Shown: positions 33,117 through 41,596 of the stretch, piece after piece
How the letters are laid out: every line of letters begins with the position of its first letter
Position numbering within the stretch: position 1 is the first letter of the stretch
NCBI GenBank assembly: GCA_963726575.1
Contig: CAVSCR010000003.1
Coordinates: 558,001-622,000 of the forward strand
Source of the DNA: CAVSCR01 sp963726575
Lineage (GTDB): Bacteria > Actinomycetota > Actinomycetes > JAHEKZ01
Direction: 5' to 3'
Length of the DNA: 64,000 bases
Notes under the pieces: generated by a model
Seen by the model: only the letters and a program-made list of their open reading frames with translations
Told to the model about the DNA's origin: nothing
The model's database searches: none
Program-made: the position numbers and the translations under genes

Positions 33117-33686
33117 ATGTCCGACGTTCTCGCCGCCACCACCGGCACCTGGGTCATCGACCCCGCCCACAGCCGCCTGGGCTTCTCGGTCCGGCACGCC
33201 ATGGTCACCACCGTCCGCGGCCAGTTCGACCAGTTCGAGGGCACCCTGGTCCTCGACGGTGAGGACCCCGCCAACTCCAGCGCCACCGTGGCCATCCAGA
33301 CCGGGTCGATCAGCACCGGTTCGGAGGACCGCGACAACCACCTGCGCTCGCCCGACTTCTTCGACGTCGACCAGTTCCCGACTCTCACTTTCGCAGCCAC
33401 CGACGTCGTCGCCCACAACGACGAGGACTTCGAGATGAGCGGCGTGCTCACCCTTCACGGCGTGAGCCGTCCGGTGACGATCAAGGCGGAGTACCAGGGC
33501 CTGGTGACCGACCCGTTCGGCAACGAGCGGATCGGGTTCGCAGGCGAGACGCAGATCAACCGCAAGGACTTCGGGCTCAACTGGAACGCCGCGCTCGAGG
33601 CCGGCGGAGTCCTTGTCGGCGAGAAGGTGAAGATTCACCTCGACGTGGCCGCCATCAAGCAGGCCGCTGCGACCCAGCAGGCCTGA
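33117..33686 (+). CDS. YceI family lipocalin-like protein
   Basis: 189 residues, GAGGAG six bases before the ATG. TWVIDPAHSRLGFSVRHAMV, VRGQFDQFEGTLVLDG, DNHLRSPDFFDVDQFPTLTF and GVLTLHGVSRPVTIKAEY are characteristic YceI segments; the beta barrel binds isoprenoid-type lipids in known members. No signal peptide, so this copy is cytoplasmic. Controlled by the strongly structured promoter just upstream. Confidence 0.92.
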   Translation: MSDVLAATTGTWVIDPAHSRLGFSVRHAMVTTVRGQFDQFEGTLVLDGEDPANSSATVAIQTGSISTGSEDRDNHLRSPDFFDVDQFPTLTFAATDVVAHNDEDFEMSGVLTLHGVSRPVTIKAEYQGLVTDPFGNERIGFAGETQINRKDFGLNWNAALEAGGVLVGEKVKIHLDVAAIKQAAATQQA

Positions 33687-33708
33687 GCACCACCCACCGG
33701 CCCACAGC

Positions 33709-33740
33709 CCGAGTGCCCCGCCAGCTGGCGGGGCACTCGG
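33709..33740. terminator. 32-bp perfect palindrome between convergent genes
   Basis: CCGAGTGCCCCGCCAG is followed directly by its exact reverse complement, with no loop bases. It lies 22 bp after the yceI stop and before the end of the opposite-strand gene, so it probably acts as a bidirectional terminator. Confidence 0.6.
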
Positions 33741-33879
33741 CTCGGTACACGGTCGCCCTACGGTTCGACGGGAGCCGGGGTGCGCGCACCGAGGCCAACT
33801 CGGCGTCGGTCGGTGTGGCGCAAAGGTGCCCGAAGCCGAGCACCGACAACACTGATGGCCCGCTGTCGGCCGGCTGACG

Positions 33880-34113
33880 TCAGCGCGCGTCCGCGAGTTC
33901 ACGGGCGCGGGTCGCCAGATCGGTGAACGAGTCGTCGTCGGAGACCTTGTCGAGCTGCGTCGTCAGGTCGGCGAGCAGATCGCTCAGCACCTGGATCTGG
34001 TCGGCGTCAGCCGACGAGCCCATCCGGATCGAGCCGAACGGGAAGGCGATCGTGACGCGGGTGGTGCTTTCGACCGGACGCGCGGGCAACTGGGCCTTGT
34101 CAATGGTGGGCAT
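33880..34113 (-). CDS. Small hypothetical protein, 77 residues
   Basis: Short acidic protein with a beta-rich first half (RVTIAFPFGSIRMG) and a helical second half (DQIQVLSDLLADLTTQLDKV, TDLATRARELADAR). AGGAG lies ten bases upstream of the ATG. No TM segment or known motif. I do not recognise the family. Confidence 0.6.
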   Translation of the reverse strand: MPTIDKAQLPARPVESTTRVTIAFPFGSIRMGSSADADQIQVLSDLLADLTTQLDKVSDDDSFTDLATRARELADAR

Positions 34114-34275
34114 GACGAGCCTCCTGGACGTGAGAAGCGACGTGAGGGACGGTCGCTTCCATGGCAGCCCGTCCGGGACCTCGCCACCAGAGGCGAACGT
34201 CGCTTCACTGCAGGCCGACCGTCGATCCGGCTGAGCTGTCCGACTGAGCTGTCCGACTGAGCTGTCCGACTGGGC

Positions 34276-34521
34276 CTACGGAACGGGGCGGATCTGGATG
34301 CCGAACACGAAGAGCGCGAGGAAGAAGGTCACCATGATGACCGCGATGACGATGACCGCGATCCGGATGGCATCCAGCGTGTTCGCCTGAGACCGGACGG
34401 TTCGCTCCAGCGAGGCCAGAGACTCCTCGAGGGTGAGGGGGCGATCCGGGGCAGGGACGCGTCCTGCCGGGGCCGCCTTCGGAGGCTCCAGGCCGGCTGC
34501 CTCCGCGATCGCGACGAACAT
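34276..34521 (-). CDS. Small single-TM protein with coiled-coil segment
   Basis: 81 residues from ATG 34521. Pro-rich N-terminal half, LEESLASLERTVRSQANTLD as a short coiled-coil, and a TM helix near the C-terminus (IAVIVIAVIMVTFFLALFVF) ending in a short outside tail. Function unknown. Follows another small gene by 10 bp on the same strand. Confidence 0.55.
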   Translation of the reverse strand: MFVAIAEAAGLEPPKAAPAGRVPAPDRPLTLEESLASLERTVRSQANTLDAIRIAVIVIAVIMVTFFLALFVFGIQIRPVP

Positions 34522-34531
34522 CTGCCTGCGC

Positions 34532-34806
34532 TCACCGTGGCAGAAACGGCGTCCATGGAATGCGCGTGCCGTCGCGCAGGAGGATCGCATCGGTCTCGAG
34601 GGTTTCGACGTCCGTCAACGGGATGCGCCGCACACTCGACCCCGTCACGACCAGCTCGGACGCCGTCAGCAGGAGGGCCACGTTCAGATCTGCGGTGTTG
34701 CCACCTTGAGCCAAGATCACCTGGTCGGCGAACTCCGTCCCCAGCCCCGAACCTGGCGCGACGAGCCACGCGAGACACCCAGGAGCTCGAACGTGGCGAC
34801 CTTCAC
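34532..34806 (-). CDS. Small beta-rich hypothetical protein with an apparent frameshift
   Basis: Protein-like C-terminal part VALLLTASELVVTGSSVRR, IPLTDVETLETDAILLRDG, TRIPWTPFLPR. It has no start codon in its frame nearby, while a GTG at 34806 that overlaps the reductase stop as GTGA opens another frame (KVATFELLGVSRGSSRQVRG) which meets a stop near 34718. A one-base change in the G-rich run near 34740 would join the two into about 90 residues. Possibly a sequencing error. Function unknown. Confidence 0.42.
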
Positions 34807-35777
34807 AGCGCCGCCTGAGCAAAGGCGGGCCCGAGTGGGATGAGGTTCTCGATGGCCTGAAGTGCGGCATCGGAGAGCTCGACGTCAGCGGCTCCGGCAT
34901 TGTCTCGGGCGCGATCGGCGTTCGAGGAGCCGGGAATCGCCGACGTGACACCTGGTTGACGCAGCAGCCAAGCGATGGCGACTTGGGCGACGCTCGCGCC
35001 CACCTGCTGGCCAACTCGGCGAAGGCCCTCGACCACGCTCCTCGTCGGGCCCGCCTTGTCGGGCAACAGGAGCCTGCGAAAGAACGCCGAGTCCTCCCAC
35101 GGGGAGCCGATCCACCGCTCACGAACCTGTTCGAACGGGGTGTCGGTGAGCAGACCACTCGCCAGCGGGTCGTAGATGGTGACCGCGATCTGCTGGTCGC
35201 CGCACCAGGCAATCAGCGGTCGATCGTCGAGGTAGTCGATCAGGCTGAGTCCGGTCTGGATCAGATCGACGGGGCGCTGCTGATGACACCGGCTGATGTC
35301 CTCGCGCTCGTAGTTCGACATCCCGATGCTGCGAACAAGGCCGTCGGCGACGAGTGCGGCCATGGCGCCCCAGGTGTCTTCCAGCGGCACACCGGTGTCA
35401 TCAGGCCAGTGCAGCAAGTACATGTCGAGGTGATCGCGGCCGAGTCGCCGAAGGCTCATCTCGCACGCCAGCCGGACCTGGTCGGGGCGGAAGCCGGTGC
35501 CGCCGCCACTGTGTGACGCCCCGGGAGCCACCTTCGAACAGATGAGGAGTGAGTCAGGAAGCTCGCGCAGAGCCAGACCGATGACCGCTTCGTTGCCGGT
35601 GTCGAAGTAGTTCTCCGACGTGTCGACCCAGTTGACACCGGCCTCGTCCACGGCACGAAGTACCGCCCGGGCCCCGGCGACCTCTGACGCGTCGTCGACA
35701 TCGTGTCCGAGCCAGGCACCACCCAAGCCCACCACGGACAGGTGCACGTCACTCGTCCCGACCCGTCGTCGCTGCAT
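34803..35777 (-). CDS. Aldo/keto reductase
   Basis: 324 residues, ATG 35777 (GGGAG upstream; an ATG six bases earlier is too close to it). N-terminus MQRRRVGTSDVHLSVVGLGG is the usual AKR start. Catalytic tetrad is visible: Asp in NWVDTSENYF, Tyr in the same segment, Lys in LLICSKVAPG and His in MYLLHWPDD. C-terminal NADPH-binding segment PGVTSAIPGSSNADRARDN. NADPH-dependent carbonyl reduction, substrate unknown; the VDTSENYF motif resembles AKR family 11/12-like general stress enzymes. Confidence 0.92.
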   Translation of the reverse strand: MQRRRVGTSDVHLSVVGLGGAWLGHDVDDASEVAGARAVLRAVDEAGVNWVDTSENYFDTGNEAVIGLALRELPDSLLICSKVAPGASHSGGGTGFRPDQVRLACEMSLRRLGRDHLDMYLLHWPDDTGVPLEDTWGAMAALVADGLVRSIGMSNYEREDISRCHQQRPVDLIQTGLSLIDYLDDRPLIAWCGDQQIAVTIYDPLASGLLTDTPFEQVRERWIGSPWEDSAFFRRLLLPDKAGPTRSVVEGLRRVGQQVGASVAQVAIAWLLRQPGVTSAIPGSSNADRARDNAGAADVELSDAALQAIENLIPLGPAFAQAAL

Positions 35778-35857
35778 CCGCATCTCCCGTCCCGGACATG
35801 ATCATGGTCGCGGAGCGCATCCGCACCGTCAACGAGTCGAGACGCACAGTTCGACAC

Positions 35858-36373
35858 CTATCCGTTGCCGCCTGTGATCCTTTCGAGAACGGCGAGGACG
35901 ACCTGTGACACGGATCCACCAGCGTCGACGCTCTGGTAGTCGCCGGACCACGGTTCGGATGCCTGCGCCCGAGTCTCCACCTCATCCCACGTCGGCTCCG
36001 GCAGGTTGACGAAGCCGCGGGTTCTGCGTTCGAGACGGCGGCGGTGTTCGGTCCGGTCCGTCAGGGTCAAGACGATGAAGGTGAGTGGCGCCCCGGTGCT
36101 GGTAGCGGCGGTGCGCCACGTTTCACGCGCCGGCTCGCTGTCGTTGACGGCGTCGACCACAACGGTCCGCCCCAGGCTCAGATTCGTCTCGGCCGCGATC
36201 CGGACCGCCTCGTACGCGGCCACACCGGTCGTCCAATCCCTGGGCAGCCCGACGCCAAGCAGCGCATCCTCGACCGGATCGACCGACAGGTGCACCGCCT
36301 CCAGCTGCTTCGCGAGGGCCACAGCGACAGCTGACTTGCCGCTACCCGGCAGCCCTGAGATGACGACCAACAC
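35858..36373 (-). CDS. Small P-loop ATPase/kinase (AAA_33-like)
   Basis: 171 residues from GTG 36373, chosen so that the Walker A motif ISGLPGSGKSAVAVALA falls near the N-terminus as in the family; the frame is open up to 36442. Also TVVVDAVNDSEPARETWR and FIVLTLTDRTEHRRRLERR with the basic lid. Related to zeta-toxin/gluconate-kinase-like small-molecule kinases. No antitoxin gene is adjacent. Substrate unknown. Confidence 0.75.
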   Translation of the reverse strand: MLVVISGLPGSGKSAVAVALAKQLEAVHLSVDPVEDALLGVGLPRDWTTGVAAYEAVRIAAETNLSLGRTVVVDAVNDSEPARETWRTAATSTGAPLTFIVLTLTDRTEHRRRLERRTRGFVNLPEPTWDEVETRAQASEPWSGDYQSVDAGGSVSQVVLAVLERITGGNG

Positions 36374-36422
36374 CAGTCCATACTGCCGGAGCCCACAGGT
36401 GCGAACGGCCAACGCCTTGCGG

Positions 36423-37109
36423 CTAGGTGTGGTGCTGGACACCTAGGCCAGCGCTTCGTGAGCCGCTTCGGGCGCGGGTGAGCGCGTACCCACCGAGCAC
36501 GATCTGCCACACCGTCTGCGGGTAGGCGACCACGCGCTCAAGACCGCCTTCGCCAAGACCGAGGAAGGCGTTGTTCGCGTAGAGGACCAACGCGAACAAC
36601 GCCACACCACCGCTGAGTGTCGTGTAGAGACGCAACCACCCAGGGACGCTCAACGACCAGCCCAGCAGCACCAGTCCGATGTTCCCGACGAGGAAGGGCA
36701 GCGCCGCGCCGACACCGTGAATCCCGGAGAGGGCATCCTCAGGAAAGACACCAACCATGACGACGCCCCCGCCACCCACGGCGAACAGCCCAAATCCGGC
36801 AGCAGTCCCCCGCGCTGGATTGAATGCGGGGTAGACCAGCGCTGAACCGAGAATGATCGTCAACCCGAGGACGACGAACGAGGCGTTCATCAAGGTGTGC
36901 GCCGGCGAACAGACGTACCTGCCACTCCACGCGGCGCAGCGCGTACTGCCGAGATCGCTGATGGTGTTGCGGGCCAGGCTGTACCTGGGAGAGAACCGGC
37001 GTGCGACCAAGACCTGAGCAACGAAGTACTGCGCGCTTGCGACGTACAACCACGGCCCCAGGAGTGGTCGGCGGGCATAGATTGCGTCGCGTCGTCTCCC
37101 GAACAGCAC
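36423..37109 (-). CDS. DUF998 family integral membrane protein
   Basis: 228 residues, about six TM helices. Typical DUF998 pattern: ARNTISDLGSTRC early (the N-x-ISDLG motif), ASFVVLGLTIILGSALVY, GGGGVVMVGVFPED and HGVGAALPFLVGNIGLVLLG. The function of the family is unknown. Divergent from the VOC gene at 37188. Confidence 0.85.
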   Translation of the reverse strand: MLFGRRRDAIYARRPLLGPWLYVASAQYFVAQVLVARRFSPRYSLARNTISDLGSTRCAAWSGRYVCSPAHTLMNASFVVLGLTIILGSALVYPAFNPARGTAAGFGLFAVGGGGVVMVGVFPEDALSGIHGVGAALPFLVGNIGLVLLGWSLSVPGWLRLYTTLSGGVALFALVLYANNAFLGLGEGGLERVVAYPQTVWQIVLGGYALTRARSGSRSAGLGVQHHT

Positions 37110-37187
37110 TGGGCGAAACTAGCGGATCCAACGACACCCTTCTGATCAGTGGTGCGTCAGCAGCTCTACCCGCCGTAGATTCCCGGG

Positions 37188-37541
37188 ATGGGCCTGGAAT
37201 GGGAGCAAGTCGTCGTGGACGCCGCAGACCCGGTGATGTTGGGCCGGTGGTGGGCTGACGCGCTCGGATGGTTCGTGCTGAATGACGCGCCCGATGAGTT
37301 CGAGATTCGACCGACACCGGATCGGCTGCCCGGACTGATCTTCGAACCAGTCGCAGAGGCGAAGCGCGGCAAGAACCGTCTGCACCTGGACTTTCGGCCC
37401 GACGACCAGCAGGCCGAGGTCGCGCGCCTCCTGGCCCTCGGCGCCCGGCCTGCGGACGTGGGTCAAGGGCAGCAGTCCTGGATCGTGCTGGCCGATCCCG
37501 AAGGCAACGAGTTCTGTGTGCTGTCGACGAAACACACTTAG
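37188..37541 (+). CDS. VOC/glyoxalase-like superfamily protein
   Basis: 117 residues. EQVVVDAADPVMLGRWWADA, RLPGLIFEPVAEAKRGKNRL, HLDFRPDDQQAEVARLLALG and WIVLADPEGNEFCVLST give the paired beta-alpha-beta-beta-beta units of a VOC fold with the final D-P-E-G-N-E-F motif. Metal-binding His/Glu are partly present. Substrate unknown. Confidence 0.85.
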   Translation: MGLEWEQVVVDAADPVMLGRWWADALGWFVLNDAPDEFEIRPTPDRLPGLIFEPVAEAKRGKNRLHLDFRPDDQQAEVARLLALGARPADVGQGQQSWIVLADPEGNEFCVLSTKHT

Positions 37542-37620
37542 CCACCTCACGCTGGAGCGGCAGACGACGTTCGGCTGGGTGAGCCTGGGCACCACGAATC
37601 CGAATGCCTCATGTCAGCAC

Positions 37621-37980
37621 TTACGGAGAGGCGGGCTGCGGCTTGAAGCGGCGAACTTCCTGGGGCCAGCCGCACGCTTGCGCGATCTTGCCGGCCCACA
37701 TCTTGGCGGCCTCCTCGTCGGCCACGTCCACCACGGTGAGCCCGCCCAGGAACTCCTTCGTCTCGACGTACGGCCCATCGGTGAAGGTCAACGTGCCGCC
37801 GGTCGCGTCAGCGCTGAAGACCGGGCCGTCCTCCTCCTCCAGTCCCCCGGCGAACACGTAGACGCCGGCCGCCTTCATCTGGCTCAGGACCGCCATGGCG
37901 AGCGGTCCGCGCCCACGGAACCACTCCTCGTTGTGGTCGCCCACCCACTGCTGGTTGAAGTAGATGAGGTACTCGGTCAT
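37621..37980 (-). CDS. YCII-related (DGPF) domain protein
   Basis: 119 residues, ATG 37980 with GAGGAG upstream. TEYLIYFNQQWVGDHNEEWF, VFAGGLEEEDGPVFSADATG, TLTFTDGPYVETKEFLGG (DGP-[FY]-x-E-x-KE signature). Small alpha/beta-barrel proteins of this family often sit near ECF sigma factors; none is adjacent here. Reaction unknown. Confidence 0.87.
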   Translation of the reverse strand: MTEYLIYFNQQWVGDHNEEWFRGRGPLAMAVLSQMKAAGVYVFAGGLEEEDGPVFSADATGGTLTFTDGPYVETKEFLGGLTVVDVADEEAAKMWAGKIAQACGWPQEVRRFKPQPASP

Positions 37981-38114
37981 GTCTGCTCCTCGCTTCAGCC
38001 CCGGACCCGGTGTCCGCCTCCACTTGTACTCCACGAACGGCGGCAGCCGGATCCGACACCGGCGGCAAACTTCTCCGAGCCGCAGGTCAGACTCCGGCCG
38101 CAGGCCCTAGGCCC

Positions 38115-38510
38115 TCATCCGGGACGAGGCAACGCGCCCTCTGCCAGGAGGACCTCATGCGCCGCCTCGAACGCCTGACGCCCGGCTGGCGTGCCGCAGT
38201 ACACGGTGGCGTGAATCAGTACCTCCTTGATCTCGTCGGCCGATACGCCGGTAGCGAGCGCACCCTTCACGTAGATGCCCAGCACGTCGGGCCGCCCCAG
38301 CGCCGTCAGGATCGCAAGGTTCAGCATGCTCCGTGTCTTGCGATCCAGACCTGGCCTGCTCCAGGCGTATCCCCACGCCAACTCGGTCACGACGCGCTGA
38401 AATGCCATCATGAAATCGTCGGTGTCAGCCAGGCTCGCATCGACGTACTCAGCACCCAGCACCTCTCGGCGTATCTGAAGGCCGTTCTCGAACAGTTCGC
38501 TCTCTACCAT
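38115..38510 (-). CDS. Carboxymuconolactone decarboxylase family protein
   Basis: 131 residues from ATG 38510 with AAGGAGT upstream. RREVLGAEYVDASLADTDDF, RPGLDRKTRSMLNLAILTAL, LGIYVKGALATGVSADEIKE, VLIHATVYCGTPAGRQAFEA. This matches 4-carboxymuconolactone decarboxylase (PcaC type) closely; a single Cys is present, not the CxxC pair of AhpD. A gamma-carboxymuconolactone substrate is possible, but no other protocatechuate genes are nearby. Confidence 0.85.
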   Translation of the reverse strand: MVESELFENGLQIRREVLGAEYVDASLADTDDFMMAFQRVVTELAWGYAWSRPGLDRKTRSMLNLAILTALGRPDVLGIYVKGALATGVSADEIKEVLIHATVYCGTPAGRQAFEAAHEVLLAEGALPRPG

Positions 38511-38599
38511 GGCGGGCGACTCCTTCCTCAGTGGAGACCTGCACCGTAGGTGAGGTACGGCCAGGCGTACGGTGCGGTCAGATCGTTGCTGTTCGCGGA

Positions 38600-39676
38600 C
38601 TATCGGACATCGCTCCAAGCCAGCCAGGCCAGCATCTTCGCCTCGGCTTCCCGCAGCTGAGCCACTGGCACGTGCTCATGTGCGCTGTGGGCGACGCCGG
38701 GATCGCCGGGTCCGTAGTTCACCGCGGGGATCCCGAGCGCGCTGAACCGCGAGACGTCGGTCCAGCCGAACTTCGCGCGTGGCACGCCGCCGATGGCAGC
38801 GGCGAAGTCGGCGGCGAGCGGTCGGTCGAGGCCGGGGCGAGCGCCCGGTGCCGAGTCGGTGACCACCAGGTCGTATCCGTCGAAGACCTCGCGCACGTGC
38901 GCCAGCGCGGCAGCCTCGTCACGATCCGGCGCGAACCGATAGTTGACACTGACGATCGACTTGTCGGGCACGACGTTGCCGGCCACACCGCCGCGGATGC
39001 CCACGGCATTGAGGCCCTCGTGGAAGTGCAGGCCGTCGACCTCAGGCTCTCGCGGCACGTAGCTGCGCAGCCGGTCGAGCACCTCGGCGCTGTTGTGGAT
39101 CGCGTTGACGCCAAGCCACGACCGCGCACTGTGCGCACGTCGTCCGGGCACGATGACGTCGACGCGCAAGGACCCCTGGCAACCACCCTCCACGACGCCG
39201 TCGGTGGGCTCCATGAGGACGGCGAAGTCGGCGCGGAGCCATTGCGGGTCGTGCTCGACTAGGCGCCGCAAGCCGTTCCGCTCGGCCTCCACCTCCTCGC
39301 CGTCATAGAACACGTAGGTGATGTCGCGGTCGCACCTCTCTATCGCCGCCGTCATGCGAAGCATCACGGCGATGCCGCCCTTCATGTCGGCACTGCCGAG
39401 CCCGAAGAGGTCGTCGCCCACGAGCCGAGAGGGCAGGTTCTCGGCTTCGGGAACGGTGTCCAGGTGACCGGCCACGACGACCCGGTGATCACGTGCGAAC
39501 TCGGTACGCGCGACAACGGCGTCGCCGTGCCGCTGCACAGTGAGGTGGGGAAGCGGTCGCAAGGTCGCCTCGACCAGGTCGGCCAGCGCGCCTTCGTGAC
39601 CAGACTCCGACGGGATGTCGACGAGCGCCGCCGTGAGCGCGATGACGTCCTGGGACAGGTCGAGGGTTGCGGGCAC
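38600..39676 (-). CDS. dapE: Succinyl-diaminopimelate desuccinylase
   Basis: 358 residues, GTG start. M20 metallopeptidase fold: ALVDIPSESGHEGALADLVE, VVVAGHLDTVPEAENLPSR (metal His and catalytic Asp), FGLGSADMKGGIAVMLRM (bridging Asp), FYDGEEVEAERNGLRRLVEH (catalytic Glu-Glu) and HSAHEHVPVAQL (late His). Cleaves N-succinyl-LL-diaminopimelate in lysine/peptidoglycan synthesis. Divergent from dapD with only 18 bp between start codons. Confidence 0.94.
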   Translation of the reverse strand: MPATLDLSQDVIALTAALVDIPSESGHEGALADLVEATLRPLPHLTVQRHGDAVVARTEFARDHRVVVAGHLDTVPEAENLPSRLVGDDLFGLGSADMKGGIAVMLRMTAAIERCDRDITYVFYDGEEVEAERNGLRRLVEHDPQWLRADFAVLMEPTDGVVEGGCQGSLRVDVIVPGRRAHSARSWLGVNAIHNSAEVLDRLRSYVPREPEVDGLHFHEGLNAVGIRGGVAGNVVPDKSIVSVNYRFAPDRDEAAALAHVREVFDGYDLVVTDSAPGARPGLDRPLAADFAAAIGGVPRAKFGWTDVSRFSALGIPAVNYGPGDPGVAHSAHEHVPVAQLREAEAKMLAWLAWSDVR

Positions 39677-39681
39677 CTGGG

Positions 39682-39688
39682 TACCGTA
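39682..39688. promoter_or_regulatory. Overlapping, opposite -10 elements for leaderless dapD and dapE
   Basis: TACCGTA reads TACCGT on the plus strand, seven bases before the dapD GTG, and TACGGT on the minus strand, six bases before the dapE GTG. Both spacings fit leaderless transcripts. Neither gene has a Shine-Dalgarno sequence. Confidence 0.6.
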
Positions 39689-39694
39689 ACCACC

Positions 39695-40729
39695 GTGACC
39701 GCCGACTCCCCGTCATCTGCCCCCGTCGCTGCGGCCCGCATCGCCTCCGGTGTCGGCCTGGCCAGCGTGGTCGAGCACGACGGCACCGTGCTCGAAGTAT
39801 GGTTCCCGAAGCCGGCGCTGCAGGCGGACGATGCGCTGGCCGACCGCCTCGGACTGACGACCGGCGGAACGGCGGTCGTGCCCGGCCACGAGCTGAGCGG
39901 CCTGCTCGGCGGAGGGCTGTCCGCAGCCCTGGGGCTCGACCCGGTCCGCCGGGTGCGCGTGGAACCGGTGGTCACCATCATCCGCGACCTGGACGAACCC
40001 CCCGCGGACTCCTACGACGTCTACCTGCGCCTCCACCTCTTGTCGATGCGACTGGTGACCCCCCGCTCGGTCAACCTCGACGGCGTCTTCGGTCGGTTGG
40101 CGAACGTCGTGTGGACCAGCGCCGGGCCGTGCGCCGTCGACACGTTCGACGCCGTACGCATCGCGTTGCGGTCGAAGGGCCCCTTGACGGTGCATGGCGT
40201 CGACAAGTTCCCGCGCATGGTCGACTACGTCGTGCCCACCGGTGTTCGCATCGCCGACGCCGATCGGGTGCGTCTGGGAGCACACCTCGCGTCGGGCACT
40301 ACCGTGATGCACGAGGGTTTCGTCAACTACAACGCCGGCACGCTCGGTGCGTCGATGGTCGAAGGCCGCATCAGCGCGGGTGTCGTGGTCGGCGACGGGT
40401 CTGACGTGGGCGGCGGCGCCTCCATCATGGGCACCCTCTCCGGTGGCGGCAGTGAGGTGATCAGCGTCGGCGAGCGGTGCCTGATCGGCGCGAATGCCGG
40501 GCTGGGCATCTCGCTCGGGGACGACAGCGTCGTGGAGGCCGGGCTGTACCTGACCGCCGGCACCAAGGTGGCCCTGCCCGGAGGTCGCGTCGCGAAGGCC
40601 CGCGAGCTCTCTGGGGCTTCGGGCTTGTTGTTCCGGCGCAACTCGACCACTGGTGCGGTCGAGGCGGTACCACGCTCGGACGTGGCGTCGTGGCAAGGAC
40701 TGAACGAGGAATTGCACGCCAACGACTGA
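39695..40729 (+). CDS. dapD: Tetrahydrodipicolinate N-succinyltransferase
   Basis: 344 residues, GTG start, probably leaderless. Actinobacterial DapD (Rv1201c type): N-terminal domain VRVEPVVTIIRDLDEPPADS, then the left-handed beta-helix hexapeptides VRIADADRVRLGAHLASGTT, VMHEGFVNYNAGTLGASMVE (catalytic Glu region), GRISAGVVVGDGSDVGGGAS and SVGERCLIGANAGLGISLGD. Uses succinyl-CoA. The first ~12 residues (TADSPSSAPVAA) extend beyond many homologues. Confidence 0.94.
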   Translation: MTADSPSSAPVAAARIASGVGLASVVEHDGTVLEVWFPKPALQADDALADRLGLTTGGTAVVPGHELSGLLGGGLSAALGLDPVRRVRVEPVVTIIRDLDEPPADSYDVYLRLHLLSMRLVTPRSVNLDGVFGRLANVVWTSAGPCAVDTFDAVRIALRSKGPLTVHGVDKFPRMVDYVVPTGVRIADADRVRLGAHLASGTTVMHEGFVNYNAGTLGASMVEGRISAGVVVGDGSDVGGGASIMGTLSGGGSEVISVGERCLIGANAGLGISLGDDSVVEAGLYLTAGTKVALPGGRVAKARELSGASGLLFRRNSTTGAVEAVPRSDVASWQGLNEELHAND

Positions 40730-40744
40730 GCCTGGGAGGGCGAC

Positions 40745-41212
40745 GTGGAGGTCAAGGAACTTGGGCACCTGGTCTTGTACGTACGAGACCTGGGTCGGTC
40801 TGTCCACTTCTACCGTGACGTGCTCGGCTGGCGTCCCATCTTCGGCGGTGACGACGGCCCGTTGGCGTTCCCGGTCGCCGCGTTCTCGGCACCGTCGAAC
40901 CGGACCCACCACGAGCTGCTGCTGATCGAGGTGGGAGCGCAGGCCACGCCCATCCCGCACGGCCCTCGCGTGGGCCTGTATCACTTCGGCCTGAAGGTCG
41001 GCGACAGCGACGACGAGCTGCGCGACGCGCTGGCCACCCTGCAGGCCAACGATGTGACGGTGCTCGGCGCCAGCGATCACACGGTGACCCACAGCCTTTA
41101 CATCGCCGATCCCGACGGCAACGAGATCGAGCTCTACATCGACGTCCCCGGCGTGGACTGGAAGAGCGATCCGAGTCTGGTCGCCGCGCCGATCAAGCCG
41201 TTGGTGCTGTAG
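40745..41212 (+). CDS. VOC family dioxygenase/glyoxalase-like protein
   Basis: 155 residues. KELGHLVLYVRDLGRSVHFY and RDVLGWRPIFGGDDGPLAFP in the first half, PRVGLYHFGLKVGDSDDELR and HTVTHSLYIADPDGNEIELY in the second: the two modules of a catechol-2,3-dioxygenase-like VOC protein, with His, His and Glu in metal-ligand positions. Starts 15 bp after dapD, so probably co-transcribed. Substrate unknown. Confidence 0.87.
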   Translation: MEVKELGHLVLYVRDLGRSVHFYRDVLGWRPIFGGDDGPLAFPVAAFSAPSNRTHHELLLIEVGAQATPIPHGPRVGLYHFGLKVGDSDDELRDALATLQANDVTVLGASDHTVTHSLYIADPDGNEIELYIDVPGVDWKSDPSLVAAPIKPLVL

Positions 41213-41534
41213 CCCCACCCAGCGCCGGCCCGTCGGGCCGGTAGCTGCCGATGATCTGTGCCGCGATCGGGTCCGGCGGCGTGGCCACGCGCGAGGCCGC
41301 GCCCTCGCCGAACGCGCGGAAGCTGCTGAGCTCCGGAAGCGGGTTCGAGCCGTCGTCGGTGTCAGCCGTGGAGACGTGCACGAACGAGACGCCGTCGTCC
41401 AGGCAGACCACCTTGTACTCGACGTTCGCCGGCCGCTGAGCCTCCAGCTGCTCGAAGACGGCCCGGATCAACCGGACGTGCTCGTCGCGGGCCTCCGGGC
41501 GCACCTGGTAGCTCACCACCACGCTGCTGATCAT
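41193..41534 (-). CDS. Antibiotic-biosynthesis-monooxygenase-like (ABM) small protein
   Basis: 113 residues. SSVVVSYQVRPEARDEHVRL, IRAVFEQLEAQRPANVEYKV, SFVHVSTADTDDGSNPLPEL: ferredoxin-like ABM fold. AGGAG lies six bases before the ATG. Its 3' end overlaps the convergent VOC gene by 20 bp. Two DevR-like palindromes lie 60–100 bp upstream of its start. Confidence 0.72.
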   Translation of the reverse strand: MISSVVVSYQVRPEARDEHVRLIRAVFEQLEAQRPANVEYKVVCLDDGVSFVHVSTADTDDGSNPLPELSSFRAFGEGAASRVATPPDPIAAQIIGSYRPDGPALGGATAPTA

Positions 41535-41596
41535 CGCCGCACTCCTGACGTCGTCCCGGTCGAACCTACGCCCGGGGCTGCGCGACGTCCCGCCTC

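Noticed and set aside
35858..36373. P-loop protein as a zeta toxin of a toxin–antitoxin pair
   Set aside because: No epsilon-like antitoxin gene next to it; small-molecule kinase is the safer reading.
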